From Juglans regia (lineage: Eukaryota; Streptophyta; Magnoliopsida; Fagales; Juglandaceae): a DNA stretch of 64,000 nucleotides. Under the pieces are notes generated by a model. The model made no database searches. It was not told where the DNA came from and worked only from the letters and a program-made list of their open reading frames with translations. Made by a program: the position numbers and the translations under genes. The DNA is taken from positions 2,187,001 to 2,251,000 of the forward strand of contig NC_049912.1 of NCBI RefSeq assembly GCF_001411555.2. The letters run 5' to 3'. Below are positions 11,234 to 23,553 of the stretch, piece by piece. The stretch's first letter is position 1, and each line of letters starts with the position of its first letter.

Positions 11234-14200
11234 TTAAACGCGTACAGGCTCAGTAGCTTTCTTCAGCCATCCCTTCTCAGATTCATTCAAGTAGGGAGAG
11301 AGAATCTCCCTACACTTTGAATGGTAGCCATTTAGCCAATCTATTTCTTCACGAGTTAAAAGGCTCAACTCAATCAGCTTTCTCTGGTATGGTGCCTGCA
11401 GGTAAAATGCAAAACAACAAACTCTAGCTATCTATAATCTGCTGTTTCCATGCAAATATCGGATCGAACAAATTCAATTTATGTAGGAATCATCAATACA
11501 AACACTAAATTAAAATTCAGGATTGTATAAAAAGGATTGCAGTTAGACTAAATCTGTTTGCCAGAGTTTGGAATGAAAAAATGAAGAACACTAACATTCC
11601 AAAATCAAATACTTGACTAAACAGGAGTGTCTATTTGCACAAAACACTTTGCACAGAATGCACATTTGATCCTACATCGCTAGTGCAAGAACCATCATGT
11701 GAATGGCCAAACTCTAGACTTTTCAAGGACACATTCGGCTTGGCAGACCGCACATTTGTTTCTTGTCTTTCACACACAAACATAGGAGTAACACCCACAG
11801 TGAATCATATTATCATTATTATTGTTATTATCAGTTTTATATTCTTGCTAAAGAAACTTCTTTCAAGTTATGAGATATAGTTGAGAGGGTTAAAGGGAAT
11901 ATATATGTAAGGGCAAATTACTTCTTTTCCACCTTAAACTATGAGGTCACTTGCAATGTCCCTTCTAAAATTCAGATTTGAGAAATGAACCCCATAAACT
12001 ACAGGTCAGTTGCAATGTTCTCTAACATTAAATTTTCTCCTATTTCGTCTTCAAGTTCATGTCTTAAACAAACTATCACACAATAATGTGTTTATTGCTC
12101 AATGTTTTGATAACGTGATAGGTATTAAAGTCAATGAATATGCAAATAAAAGAAGAGTAATGCTACATACAATCATGTAGTGTGCAAGTGCCGTACAGTC
12201 GCTTTGAAAAAGGGTGGGGTCCACTATTAAAAAATTAATTTTTTTTTTTCATGTGGGTTTCATATTTATTAATCTTTTTCAAAATGATTGTGCGGCGCTT
12301 GTACACTCACGACTGCAAGAATCATTTCTCATAAAAGAATAGGCTATGATTACTCAAATTTAACATCTAAGAGTACATTAGAAATGACCTCATAGTTTAG
12401 GTGAGAAAATTCGCTTCATCCTAAAAGTAAAATCTCTTAAATCTCAGAACGCATAGTATATACTATATTTCCATTTAAAGGGCAAAGGACTGGTCAGTTG
12501 AATAGATACCAATTTTTGGAATCAGTTGCTTATTCAATAGTGTTCTAAGCAAAGAAGCTCCAGTCAATTGGCATTGAAAGGAGCCTTTGTACAAATAAAA
12601 AATTAATAACAAAAATGAAATAAACTAGGAAAGGCATTTTTAGAGTATAATAAGAGGCTGGGAGTTGAAACCGGCTAAATGACAAAGTGAAATAATTAAC
12701 AAACAAATGAAAGATTTAGATGATTTCCAAAGATGGATGTATCAGAACTTACCCATGTTATGTGCTCGAAAGATAAGTAACCCTTGTCAGCAAAGTTGAA
12801 TTTTGTACCAGCTTCCTTGATTACCAGCACATTCTCCAATCTTATACCGAAGTTATCATCCTCATAGTAACCAGGTTCTGACAATTGCAATTCCAATCCA
12901 TCGTTATTAAAGTTGCAATGGTCTAGTAGGAATCCTTCAATTCTTAGGAAAAAGATCAAGTTTGAGGAAATAAACCCAGAACCATGATATTGAGATACAA
13001 AACGTCCAATTGAGTTTAAACTATAACAGCATGTGAAATGACTTATCTTGAGAGCATTTAGACTAAATCTCCATTGTGGACTATTGTCCCAAAAGTCCTT
13101 GGAACAAATATGCCCGAGCAAAATATCAGTTGAGAACTCAGAGAACAAGCATGCATGCACAGCAGTGCAGATTGAGCAGCAAGAAACAGAACAAAATAAA
13201 CTAAATGAGAGAAGGTAAAACAGCAGATTTGAGATTTGTAAGCATTGTAGCACTAGATGCCAAGGATCGTAGGATGCCAGGGTATTTATTTTCTATATAG
13301 TAAAACCTTTCTAAGCAGGAAGTCATTAGCAACTATGTCCACCATTCTGGCTATATTGTTTTTGACAAGTCCATCCTGGCTATAATTAACAGATGGAATC
13401 AACCAAATAGTATGGCAGTCCATGTGGCTGTCCAAAGTGTGGTATATAATGTTCTGTTGTTTTAGCAAAAACATAGTAGTCAATGGCAAGGATATTAACC
13501 ATCTGTTACAATCATGGATGCTTGTAGCGGCACATTTTGAGCCTGGGGCCTGAAACTAATCATATGAGGTCCTGTAAAGTGGAAAAGGAAAAAAACCGGT
13601 AATTAAATCAAATCATTCTGGGTAGAGAAAAGCCAAAGGCAAGAAGTTATCCTTCATCCGTTACCTTCATGAACATTTAGGTAAGACCCAATTCCATGAC
13701 CAGTACCATGACGGTAATCAAGACCATCCTTCCACAAAGGAACTCGAGCAAGAATGTCCAGGGCCTGACCTGAAAAGGCAAGCAGATGCAAATGTTTCCA
13801 CTTCATCTTTAAATTTGGCAGATCTATAGATATACACTTAAAAAGATCCTTGTTTGAATGTGGAAAAAATAAAACATAAAAGAATAAAACAGAATTTGTT
13901 ATACCATTAGTTCCATTAGGAAATCGAGCATTTCCAAGAGCAATATGGCCTTTGAGGACCTGCACAAAATGCATCAAATTAAGCAACTTCTTAAAGAACA
14001 AAAAATATTGATCACCTAAAAGAATACTTTCATATTAAATCCTTTGCTAAATTCTTACAAATTGGAGAATGAAATAGCAATTTGAAAAAAGAAAGAAAGA
14101 AAGAGAGAAATTCTCTCAAAGCGTAGGCAACTGAACTCAGCAAAATCTCACCTTCATTAATTGGTTCAGAGAAATGCAATATGTCATTATACCACCACAT

Positions 14201-17200
14201 AAAACAACCAAATTTACCAGAAAAATAAACTCAAATTTTCCCACTAACATATTTGTTTTTTTACTTTTCTTAGTGCTTATTATTCAATGATGTTAAAAAA
14301 TGCTTTGATGAATAAATAAAATTTTAATCTTAGAGTGGAAAAAGAATTATTAGGTAAAAGATATTGTAGGTTCTGCTGAGAGACAGGAAAATGATTCAGG
14401 TGATTCATTACTGGATGTTCAGCTCCTATGGGCTGCTGGGATGGCGATGGGGTTCTAACTGCAGGTAATGGGCACATCTGCAGAAGAATTTATTACTGGT
14501 TTTCCAACGTGAATATTATCTACTAGGCTTATTCTTGCAACTAAATTGTGTGCTTCTGAGTGCAAAATCCTTTAGTAATATTCATTTATTTTTTTAATAT
14601 AGCCCAGCATTTCAGAACTATTGAGTGATTTCCATCATATAAACTGTTCCTCAATCAGTTACGTTTATAGGACAATCAAAAGGACACCTTAGCATACAAA
14701 GCCATAAATTGTTCTGCCCACAAGAATCTCATCCTTTTTTTTTTTTTTTTGGACAAGGCCTGCTAATGACATCTCCCTCCAGGGAAAAGCTATATTTCAA
14801 AGTTCAAACTAATATGTTTTTTTTTAATAAATGATTTTAAATAAATATGATAATAGTTGGGACAAACTAAACTACCAAATGAAGTGGAAGACACTTACTG
14901 CAGTATAGCATGCTTTCTCGTGTTCTGAAGGTTTCCCAAAATGAACTGTCCGTGTTATATCAGTTGTTCCATCCAGGTACTTCGAGCACACCATCAACAT
15001 TATCGGTAACAGAATAGAAGCATCAAGGATATTTCAAAACTAAAATATAAAAGATGAAACATATTTAAGACTTTGGTTATGGCTATGTTGCAAACAATTT
15101 GTGATAATTTCAACTTTAAAAAGTAAACTACGTATGATATTTGACAAACCTGTGCTCCTGAATCGAAAAGATAGATTCTGTCCGGATCAAACTCGGCGCA
15201 TGTTTCTGCATGTGGTGCATAATGGATGATTGCTGCATTGGGGCCAACTGATGAAATAGTACGAAAACTTAAGCCTCTGAAATACTGCAACCATAACACA
15301 AAATAATCATCATGTCAAACTATGCAGACAGAGATAAATTAAACTGCATTCCACAGTTCATATTCCAGCAACCAATTCAAGGTCTTTCATTTTACTTCTA
15401 TCCTTGAATATCTCAGGTAGCTTTATCCCAGTTAGCTTTAATTACCAAGAACATTTCACACTGAAACTATCATTTTCAAATAACATGAAAAGTGATCATC
15501 ATCTCTACTGCCAGATCATTAGTTTTGATGGCAAAAAAGGTACTGAAATAGGGATATATATAAATGAGTACTTATTTTATTGTGATACTTTATCACATCA
15601 GTTGTCATTGACAGGGAGACAACAGAATACCCCCTCCCTTTCACCACTACACTGTGGCTGGTGGGTTAGGGGGCAGGTGGGCCTCACGCAATACTGAGAA
15701 ATGGGAATGGATTTACTGCTGCTTCTTAAAATCATGTTAGACGTAGTGATTTTACTTTAAGAGGTATAATATATCAGATTATAACCTTTTACAACCCCCT
15801 TAAATGATCGAGTCATTCAGACTGAAAAGGAAGCAAGGAAGCAACCAGAAATATATATATATATATATATATTTATGGAAAGCCTCAACTGGATTCATTG
15901 GACCCCAGTTTCACAGTAAAAGAAATCAGATTAAAGAAGATAATAACATAAAGCATTTCTTCAAATGAATACTCAAATTTACACAAAACGGGTCTGGCTG
16001 TGTCAAAAAGGGTAGGCATGCTAAAGTTTTGATTTTACGTACATAGAAATCTCACATGAAAACGACATTACCTCTTTTGATGCTCGAAAAGTCTCCAGCT
16101 TATCACTTGCACTCACCTCTGTCAGCTTCAAGGTTTCCCTGCCATAAGTTCATTGCAACAACATGACAAAATACTGATCAGCAACTTGTAAACTCCTGTC
16201 ACAGCAAATATGTTCTGCGCATTTTGTGCTACAACAAAAAATGAATCAATACTGATAGTAATCAAATAAGTTGAGGGCTTGCAATATATAATTTTAAACG
16301 GAGAACAAAAGAGGTCAATGAGTAGATGGGGACAAAAGCACAAGCTCCACTCATTTTGCCATCTGAAGACTAAGTAAGCTAATTCACGGTCAAGCAGACC
16401 AGATTTTTATTCTAATGGGCATATTATTTATGTATGATCAACTACACTGAGTCCTTTGAAAATCCATGAGCACACTCAATGGTTCCAAGTTTTGGACTCA
16501 TTCCTACGTATCTTAATTTACAATCTAGTATAATGTATGAATAATGAAAGCCAATGTGGTACTGCCAGAAAAGGTAATGCTTTCTATGCAGTATAGTCAC
16601 AAAACTTAGTGTTAGAAGACGAAGTTCTCATTCAATTATATGTATCAGCAATTTATACCATGTGAAAGATAAATTCATTTTTAGCGCCAAACACTATTTT
16701 TTCCAAGTAGTACCAATAAGTTATATGATATGTCATCTTTCACTGAAATAATTTATCAGTTTATGTCTGGACTCTGATACATCTCACTAACAACTGTTGA
16801 CTTGATCCATGACAAGCGCTAGCATAGTAAATCAGGATAACAAACTCACATATGGTTTTTCTGGTTCACTCCTATACCCTCCAAAAAGTAGCCAGAAGCA
16901 CCATAAATCTCTTGCATCTGCAATAAATAAGATTAGGCATCATTTTCATGCCTTGGGTTTTGTTTCATATGTTGGCAAACATAAACAAAATGCATGGAGA
17001 CCAACAAGATCTGAGAGAGAGAGGGGGGGAGAGAGAGAGACTAGAAAAGCAGCGTGTGTGTAAGGACTCGGTACTCTTATAGCTTAAGGGTGTTATTGTA
17101 CTTATGTTATAGTTTACATAATATAAATATGTGGTGAAAAACCTTGTATGCAGAGACTAAAAACAAGACCTTTCTTTCACATTCTCTTTGCTTCCTCTTC

Positions 17201-20200
17201 TTCTAACTATTTTCAACTTTACAATTCAACTTTTACAACACTTGTTTATTATCCAGAGAATATACTGAGGTCAGAATTAATAAGTTTCACAGCATACCTG
17301 AATATCTAACCAGGCAAGATATTGCACAACAGCTGCACCATCCCGAATGTGTGCCTTTTTTAACCCTTCCAACTCAACGGGGTTCTAAAATATTATAAAT
17401 CTCAGTCAAGGAGTAAATAAGAAACATAGATGGTAACGCTTGAAAATATTTCAAGAACGCAATCAAATAAAATCATCTGATTGTTTTGCTATTCTAAATT
17501 TCAAATGATGCTTATGATCTTGTATGCTTGTAACAAGCCAAGCATCCTCTTCTTTTCTGGGTTATAAGTTAAAAAAAATTGCACACTCGCATGTTTAGAT
17601 CCCAACCTCCAACGTCCTTTCCAGCTTGCAGCCTTCATACTGGCACAATTGTGTGCATGTGTGTCTGTGTCTGTATACTGGATATATAGTTTTCTAGGAG
17701 ACCCAGGAAAAATATTTCACACACGTTTGGATTCGAAGATGATTTGAGATGAGCTGAGATGAGCTGAGATGGATTGTGAATAGTAATGAGATGAGTTGTG
17801 AATAGTAGTGAGATTTATGAGTTAAAGTTGCTGAATAGTAGTGAGATGAGTTGAGATGAGCTGAGATCACTTACGAATCCAAACGAGTCCAAGTGGAACA
17901 CCCCAGAAAAAAATATATCTACCACCAATATTGATAGGCTAAGAAATTCAAACCAACTCCTTAATTAATGTATAGAATTTAGAACTTGCACTACTCATAC
18001 AAGAAGTTTGTTCAAGTGACTCTTTACTTTCTTAATAGCCTTTTTCACTTGCATCCTTCAAAGTAGTGTCTACAGCCTTGCCAAGTCCAAAACCCTGTTC
18101 GGAGGTGACCAATGTTGACTTTAACAAGTTAAACTGGGGATATAGTTCAAATTCATGTTGAATACATAATTCACAAAAACTTTCTACAACCAAAAACATG
18201 AACTTTGCAATGAGTAAATCGAATAAATATCCTCATCCTTAAAAAATAAAGAAAAAAAATGAGGGCTAGAATGAGGAGTTTGCAGGACACATGATACTTG
18301 AAAACTAAGAAGTCAGATATATTGAAGAAAAGCACAAGACTGCAAGCCCATATAAAAATCAGAAAACTCAAAAAAATATAAAGGTAATTTCAATAACATC
18401 CAATATCAGCCAAACCATTTTTTTTTATAAGTAAGAAACTTTATTGATTGAATGAAACTAGGCACAGCCCATGTACACAGGAAGTATACAAAAGAGACCT
18501 AATTACATTCTAGAAAGCTGAAAAGAAAGCAAGAACTCATGAACATTCCCTCCCTTAATATCAGCCAAACCATTATAAAGGGGGGATATTCAAAATCGCA
18601 TTGAAAGACATGTAGCAAAATATACCAAGAAAAAAAAAAGAGTACCAAAATCGCATTGAAAGACATGTAGCAAAATATATCAAGAAATAAAAGAGTACCA
18701 ACTAAACTAGCAGGCTGTCAGCAGCTCAAGAACTATTTTCTTAGCTGCACATATTTTCATGGATGGGGTTCTATACAAACACATTTGATTAATTTATCTA
18801 TGATCTCAGCTTATCAGTTCATTAATATCATAGGTAAGCTTCAGTTATCAGCATTAGAAAAAACCATTTATTATCATTTTTGGATAGGAAGCATGTATAC
18901 TACCTTAATAGCTTTTGCAAGAGCCAAAGGTGATGGCTGTAGAAGAACCTTATCAGCATCCAGTTTTGAATGCAGAGCATAGCAGCATGAACCAGGGTCA
19001 ATCCATATGAGGTCAAAATCAGTCTCACGAGGATTAATTTCCACATCACTCTTGACTTCAGTTTGAGCTCCTTTGATAGCAGACAGAGGATTGAGTTGAT
19101 TAGATGCAAGCAAGGTCACATCTGCACTCAATGCACCATACTCCCGGATTTCAATTCCGTTCTCCTCCATATAAGAGTTTACCTGCATACAACATGTTTC
19201 TCAGAAAAGTCTACCAGTGTAATTAGGTCAACACCATGTGCTCAAATTTGTATTGAAAAATAACAATTGGAACATGAAGGACTCTATGGTTTCAACAGCC
19301 GCTATCAGATACAGTATTGGTTAAACTTGATACAAATTAAGGGAATATTATTGGTTGTTATCATAAATTTGCACCATTATTTATCTTTTTAAAGAAAGCA
19401 AAAGCAGTATTAAAGTTCAATCTTAGAATCTGACCTCTGAAGAGAGCTTCCTCCTGTCCACATAAAAGAAAGCTGAGTTGGATGTTACTATAGCAAATGC
19501 ATGAACAACTGGGCAATAGGATACATCAGTCCCACGGATGTTATATAACCAAGCAACCTGCACAAGCAAATATACTGAAGTTTTGCATGAAAGAATCAAT
19601 GATAAAGTATCTGAATAGAGGTCAGGGGCCCAAATTTCAAGAAATTATTAACAAGAAGATAATAAGAGCAGAAAGAATATAAGTTTAGGAAAAATATAAA
19701 CTTACCTCATCAAGTGCTGTAATGATTATACCACGAGCCTTTTGCTTTATGAGCTTTTCTCTCAAATCATTCAACTTGTCTGTGACAGAACGACCAGCAA
19801 ATTCCAATGGATGTATAATAACAGGGCTAACTTCCAGTGGAGGCCGATTTTCCCAAACTTCATCCACCAAATTTTGAGAAGTCTGAATCAGCTTCTGCTG
19901 TTTTTTGGCAAAAGCAAGCTCCCATCTTTGTGCGGTGTCTATGGACACGCACCAGGGATCGACACCAATGGCAGCTTCTCTTGGCAGATTCTAATAAAAA
20001 AAATAAACAAAACTTACACTAGATATAATGAAGAAATATCATTTAATATATAAAAATGCATATTTAAATAAAAAATGAATTTATAGAAGTAGCAGAACCA
20101 TCAAAACTATCATTCTGTACTGCAAATATTAAATGACATGATTCTATAGCAACCTGGGAAGTTAAGTGATCAAGAGATAGAGACTTAAGAATCAAGTTGG

Positions 20201-22134
20201 AGTCTACATGTAACAACCCAAAGAAAGCCCAAGCTAAGATTTAGATTATACTCCAAAATAAATCGTTAATCAGTTGGAGTCTAATGCGAGATCTCATTCA
20301 CATTAATTCCTATACTAAGTCCGGGTGTCCCTCACTCATGACCGACGTCCTCATTAGGCTATTCCAGAAAAGGCATGGCTCAAGTCTCACACTGGTAACT
20401 TGGGAGTTTTCTCTGATACCATTTTTAATGATCCAAGAAAAGCCCAAGTCACATTCAAACTTATACTCGAAAAAAATTAATCAAAATTATAATTGAAACC
20501 CCTTGTCATTATAAACCACAAGACCTTCTCTCTACCAGGCACTATGGGCACAATCATTCCTATACCCAGTCCCGAGTGTTACATAGTGAGTCCAACCTTG
20601 TGACGATAATCTAGATAAAAATACATGCTTTGGTTGAAATTGGATCGATATAAAAAAGTATAGAACAAGATTCATGAAGACATACGGAAGTTTGAAAAGG
20701 GATGATAGAAAGAAAAAGACATCCATGAGAGTATTCAAGAATAATTCATATGAAATATTTAAAAGATAGTGACTCACATCTGCCATCCAGACATCTACAG
20801 ATGGGTCTTCTCCAATACGCATGAGCTTCCATTGATCACTAAGTTCCTTCATTGCCTGCAAAAAGTAACGCCCATCTGTCCACAGCAGTGCTTCTTTCAT
20901 TGTTATAAGTGCCAAACCTGAATGAAATACAGACAAAGGGTAGGGAGTTTAATGCTTTGTTTTGTTTTTTGGAAGGGTGTGGGGGATGATTTCCTAGCAA
21001 TGTGTTCTATTCAAATTTGCACATAATACCCTTGACCTTGACGGGTCATTGCAGGAAAATGGGGCTCTAGTACTGCACAAAGCTGTGCAGTACGGCATGT
21101 TAACAAAAGATGGAACAAGTCAGCCCCAACGAGTTTAATGTTGATTAAATAAAAACTACAATCCGCTCATCCTAAGATGGATTATTGTCTCAAGAGAGTA
21201 TCGTACTGTAAGCTTCCTACAATTCATTTAAAAAAAAAAACAGTTATGATTGTATACAGTTGTTTCTTAAATTTAAAACGAACCAGCACTTCCAGTGAAG
21301 CCAGAAACAAATTCACGTCTCTTGTCTCGCGCAGACACATACTCGCTCTGCAGCAACAAACACAATTCACATTAAAAAAAAGAAGGAAAAATTAAAATTA
21401 GTACATTGAAATACTGTACTGTTGAATCGTGTGCTGCAAAAAAAAATAATGATTAATAAACAAAGTCAATTCATCAGAGATAATCAGAGGAAAAAGCAAC
21501 TCCCAAAACAGATTCAAAAGACGTAGTGTCATAAATGAGGCGAGATCAAACTTGTCAACTGCTAAAAAGAACAGTGACATCGTCTACAACTGGGAGTCTG
21601 GGACCGCAGCTAAAAAGAAGAGATTAGAGCTGTATCTAGCAGCATGAAATTAGAGTTGGACGAAATTGGAGGCTTCACTTTACGGTTCTCAACATAAAGG
21701 TTCTCCATTCCATCAAAAGTCCAAATTTAAAGCCGAATTTCGTAGTGCCAATCGTATTTGCCACGGTGACGCTGCGCAGCTAATCTCTAAATCCCAAACA
21801 CCATTTACAGATAATCTACGATGCATGAAAATATAGCATAGATTTCAATGGAAGGTTACCGTTCATCACTGATCAGAATGTTGTTAGCACAGCCAATTAT
21901 TGAATAAAAAGTTCTCTCCAAAGTATGAGAAAGTAAGAAAACAAAGAACGGGAAATAATATAGTTGGGAACGCTTGAGACTATACGGAAAGGAGATGTTG
22001 GGACTGAGAGTGAGAGAAACAAAAGAGAAAAGAGGCAAAACCTGATGATAATCTTCGGAAGGCACAACCAAGGCAGCAAGCGGCGGAGAGTGAGAAGCCA
22101 TTAGAGATCTCAAAGCACCCAGAGTGTCTTCCAT
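11234..22134 (-). CDS. APP1: Xaa-Pro aminopeptidase P (APP1-like), 16 exons
   Basis: Exons on the minus strand: 22042-22134, 21284-21347, 20778-20917, 19706-19990, 19435-19557, 18904-19182, 17298-17384, 16850-16917, 16072-16138, 15150-15284, 14899-14979, 13905-13959, 13665-13769, 13500-13571, 12753-12877, 11234-11395. They total 1,941 bp and encode 646 aa, in phase throughout, close to the Arabidopsis length. The enzyme removes an N-terminal residue preceding proline; it is a cytosolic dimeric M24B metallopeptidase, and no signal peptide is visible. N-terminal creatinase-like domains include [18 protein letters not shown] and [12 protein letters not shown]. The pita-bread catalytic domain retains all five expected metal ligands: D443 and D454 (DSGAQYLDGTTD), H517 (RHGTGHG), E552 (EPGYYED) and E566 (RLEN). 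In Arabidopsis APP1 has been linked to auxin-transport-inhibitor (NPA) binding. One acceptor is weak: exon 11 follows GTGTGCTCGAAG with no pyrimidine tract. Introns are packed with small transposons. Confidence 0.95.
11913..12413. mobile_element. MITE with ~45-bp inverted ends in APP1 intron 15
   Basis: The left arm GCAAATTACTTCTTTTCCAC continues through CTTAAACTATGAGGTCACTT and is mirrored by a right arm ending ATGACCTCATAGTTTAGGTG then AGAAAATTCGC. The ends resemble the GGGCAAATTAC… termini of plant Mutator-like MITEs; this classification is inference. The element is about 500 bp including a second MITE nested at 12158-12339. Confidence 0.55.
12158..12339. mobile_element. MITE nested inside another MITE (APP1 intron 15)
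   Basis: The left arm GAGTAATGCTACATACAATC continues to GCCGTACAGTCGCTTTGAAA; the right arm is its imperfect inverse (CTTTTTCAAAATGATTGTGC … CTGCAAGAATCATTTCTC). Size is about 180 bp with an AT-rich centre. It lies between the inverted arms of the 11913-12413 element, so it inserted later. Confidence 0.55.
15850..15873. repeat. (AT)n microsatellite in APP1 intron 9
   Basis: About twelve AT units in the intron between exons 9 and 10 of the aminopeptidase gene. Such tracts are length-polymorphic in plants. Confidence 0.8.
17724..17885. mobile_element. MITE family A (copy 2) in APP1 intron 6
   Basis: The ends CGTTTGGATTCG and CGAATCCAAACG are near-perfect inverted repeats. Inside are repeated GATGAGCTGAGAT-type units and AATAGTAGTGAGAT units, so the body is itself internally repetitive. 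It belongs to the same family as the copies at 8161, 33073, 49729 and 54444, and to the tandem-rich subtype also seen at 33073. Confidence 0.72.
18420..18556 (-). mobile_element. Retroposed insertion (LINE 3' end or SINE) with 18-bp target duplication
   Basis: AATATCAGCCAAACCATT occurs perfectly at 18402-18419 and 18557-18574. Between them are 137 bp that start with a T-run, then ATAAGTAAGAAACTTTATTG, and include GCCCATGTACACAGGAAGTA. The T-run at one end and the long exact duplication show target-primed reverse transcription in minus orientation. The sequence resembles a 3' fragment very common in Fagales genomes; whether the source is a LINE or a SINE is not settled. It lies in APP1 intron 6. 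Confidence 0.75.
18590..18702. repeat. Tandem duplication of ~57 bp in APP1 intron 6
   Basis: A unit running from CAAAATCGCATTGAAAGACA through TGTAGCAAAATATA(C/T)CAAG to AAGAGTAC occurs twice head to tail with only a few differences in an A-run. It probably arose by replication slippage. No coding content. Confidence 0.7.
20209..20583 (-). mobile_element. TRIM-like miniature LTR retroelement in APP1 intron 3
   Basis: Two related direct repeats (about 20209-20335 and 20422-20583) share AAGAAAGCCCAAG-type, TTATACTC-type and ATTCCTATAC-type blocks in the same order. The outer ends TGTAACA and TGTTACA are inverted, as expected of LTRs. CTCTGATACCA at 20411-20421 is the complement of the methionine-initiator tRNA primer site and abuts the right repeat, giving minus orientation. 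The interior is under 100 bp. No clear target duplication was found and the LTRs differ in length, so this is an old or partial element. Confidence 0.5.
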
Positions 22135-22339
22135 CTCTGTCTCTCTTTCTTTTATTTCTTTCTTTGCGATCTTAACGAGTTTGGAGTCTCGAGTTGGGGA
22201 GAGTTCGAGCGAGCGTAGTAGTTATATAGCATGCATGCATCGCTTGCAGGAAAAGCAAAGGAAACTAGTCACACGCGTAGCTCTTGTTCGGAAATTCTTT
22301 TCCTTTCCTCATTGGAAGGTGCTGTTATGCATATAATTT
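22135..22339 (-). promoter_or_regulatory. 5' leader and proximal promoter of APP1
   Basis: Immediately upstream of the APP1 ATG (complement of 22132-22134) is a pyrimidine-rich plus-strand run, CTCTGTCTCTCTTTCTTTT, which is a GA-rich leader in the gene's sense. The start site was not located. GCATGCATGCATCG near 22230 contains RY-like CATGCATG motifs on both strands; their function is unknown here. Confidence 0.4.
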
Positions 22340-22580
22340 TATGAAAAATCTACTTTGCCACTCATTTTGCACCCTCATTGACACTTCATGTATTTTACTT
22401 TTTTTTTTCTAATAGTTAAAGAAGTAACAATTTGTGTAATGATATTTTTTTTATATTTTTTAAAAATATTTTAAAATTATAAAAAAAAATGTGAATTAAA
22501 AAATTAGAAAAAAATAAAATATTAAATTTGGCCTAGCGGTCAGATTGATTAGATTACTCTGTAGCTCGACTGTAATTTTA
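22340..22580. mobile_element. AT-rich MITE-like repeat (family B, copy 2)
   Basis: This starts GAAAAATCTACTTTGCCACT, then CACTTCATGTATTTTACTTT and AATAGTTAAAGAAGTAAC, followed by an AT-rich body. It matches copy 3 at 50698-50930 most closely (shared GACACTTCATGTATTTTA). It sits about 200 bp upstream of the APP1 start codon, so it is probably part of the promoter. Confidence 0.55.
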
Positions 22581-23397
22581 TTTACAAGACCCGTACAATC
22601 ATTTTGTATAAAAATGAATCTCACTAATAAAGAATGAATGTTTTATACTTTTTCAAATGGAGTCGCTGACTTGTTTATTTAGAACATATATAAATCATTT
22701 CTCTAATTATAATTATACGTATTCAAGTATCAGCTTTCAAAAATTACGAAAAATTCTAAAATTTAAAATTTAAAATAAATAAATATGCGGTACAAATCGT
22801 CGTTTCTTTTTTATAATAAATCTTCGTTTCTATACGAGGGAATCGGTTCTCTTTGCTTCCCCCATTTCCCTTGAACTGCCTGTGTGGAGTTTCACAAAAT
22901 CTTGGCTGTTTATAACAAATCAAGGGCTCCGGTATGCCAGCTCAGCATATTCTTAACCATTAGCTTGGTTGTAATATGACCACCGAATCACTAAAGTTGT
23001 CATTTTATTCGATAACTCTCACTACTTTCGTGCTCTCTTCTCCTTTTTGTGAAAGAAGCATGTCGTTTGGTTTGAGAAGAGGAATCTGTTACATTTTTAT
23101 TCTTTCTATTCTTTTAATTTCTTGATGGGAATCTGGAATAAATCTTCATCCTTTACAGGGTTTGGAAGACAAGAATATTGCTGTGAAGTGTGAATTAAAT
23201 TCAATACAATTCTTAAACTAATCAAAACTGGTCTAGGTGACTTGTCGAGATGCTAATCTTCTTGATACAATCTACTCATTTCAATTTCATGTCATAGAAT
23301 AAAGTGTACATGAAAAGCAATTGGACAAGTTCACATAATTATTAATGAATCAAGCAGAAGAATTTTCCAAAACATGTACAGCTTTTCAAAGAGAAGA

Positions 23398-23430
<33 letters not shown>

Positions 23431-23553
23431 AGAGATAGGAAATATATTGACTATGGTGTACCCGAAATTCCAAAGACCAATCAAGGAACGAATATTTATG
23501 ATTTGATGAGCTGGAACCATGTATATACTTATGAACTGTGTAGTATGTGACCA
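22581..23553. other. Intergenic region and 3' UTR of FQR1-like gene
   Basis: No gene was seen between the APP1 promoter and the quinone reductase stop codon. A (GA)n microsatellite lies at about 23405-23430. The right part, next to the stop at 23554-23556, is presumably the FQR1-like 3' UTR. Confidence 0.5.

Noticed and set aside
20284..20496. 70-aa open frame in APP1 intron 3
   Set aside because: It falls inside the TRIM-like repeat pair and has no similarity to a known protein.
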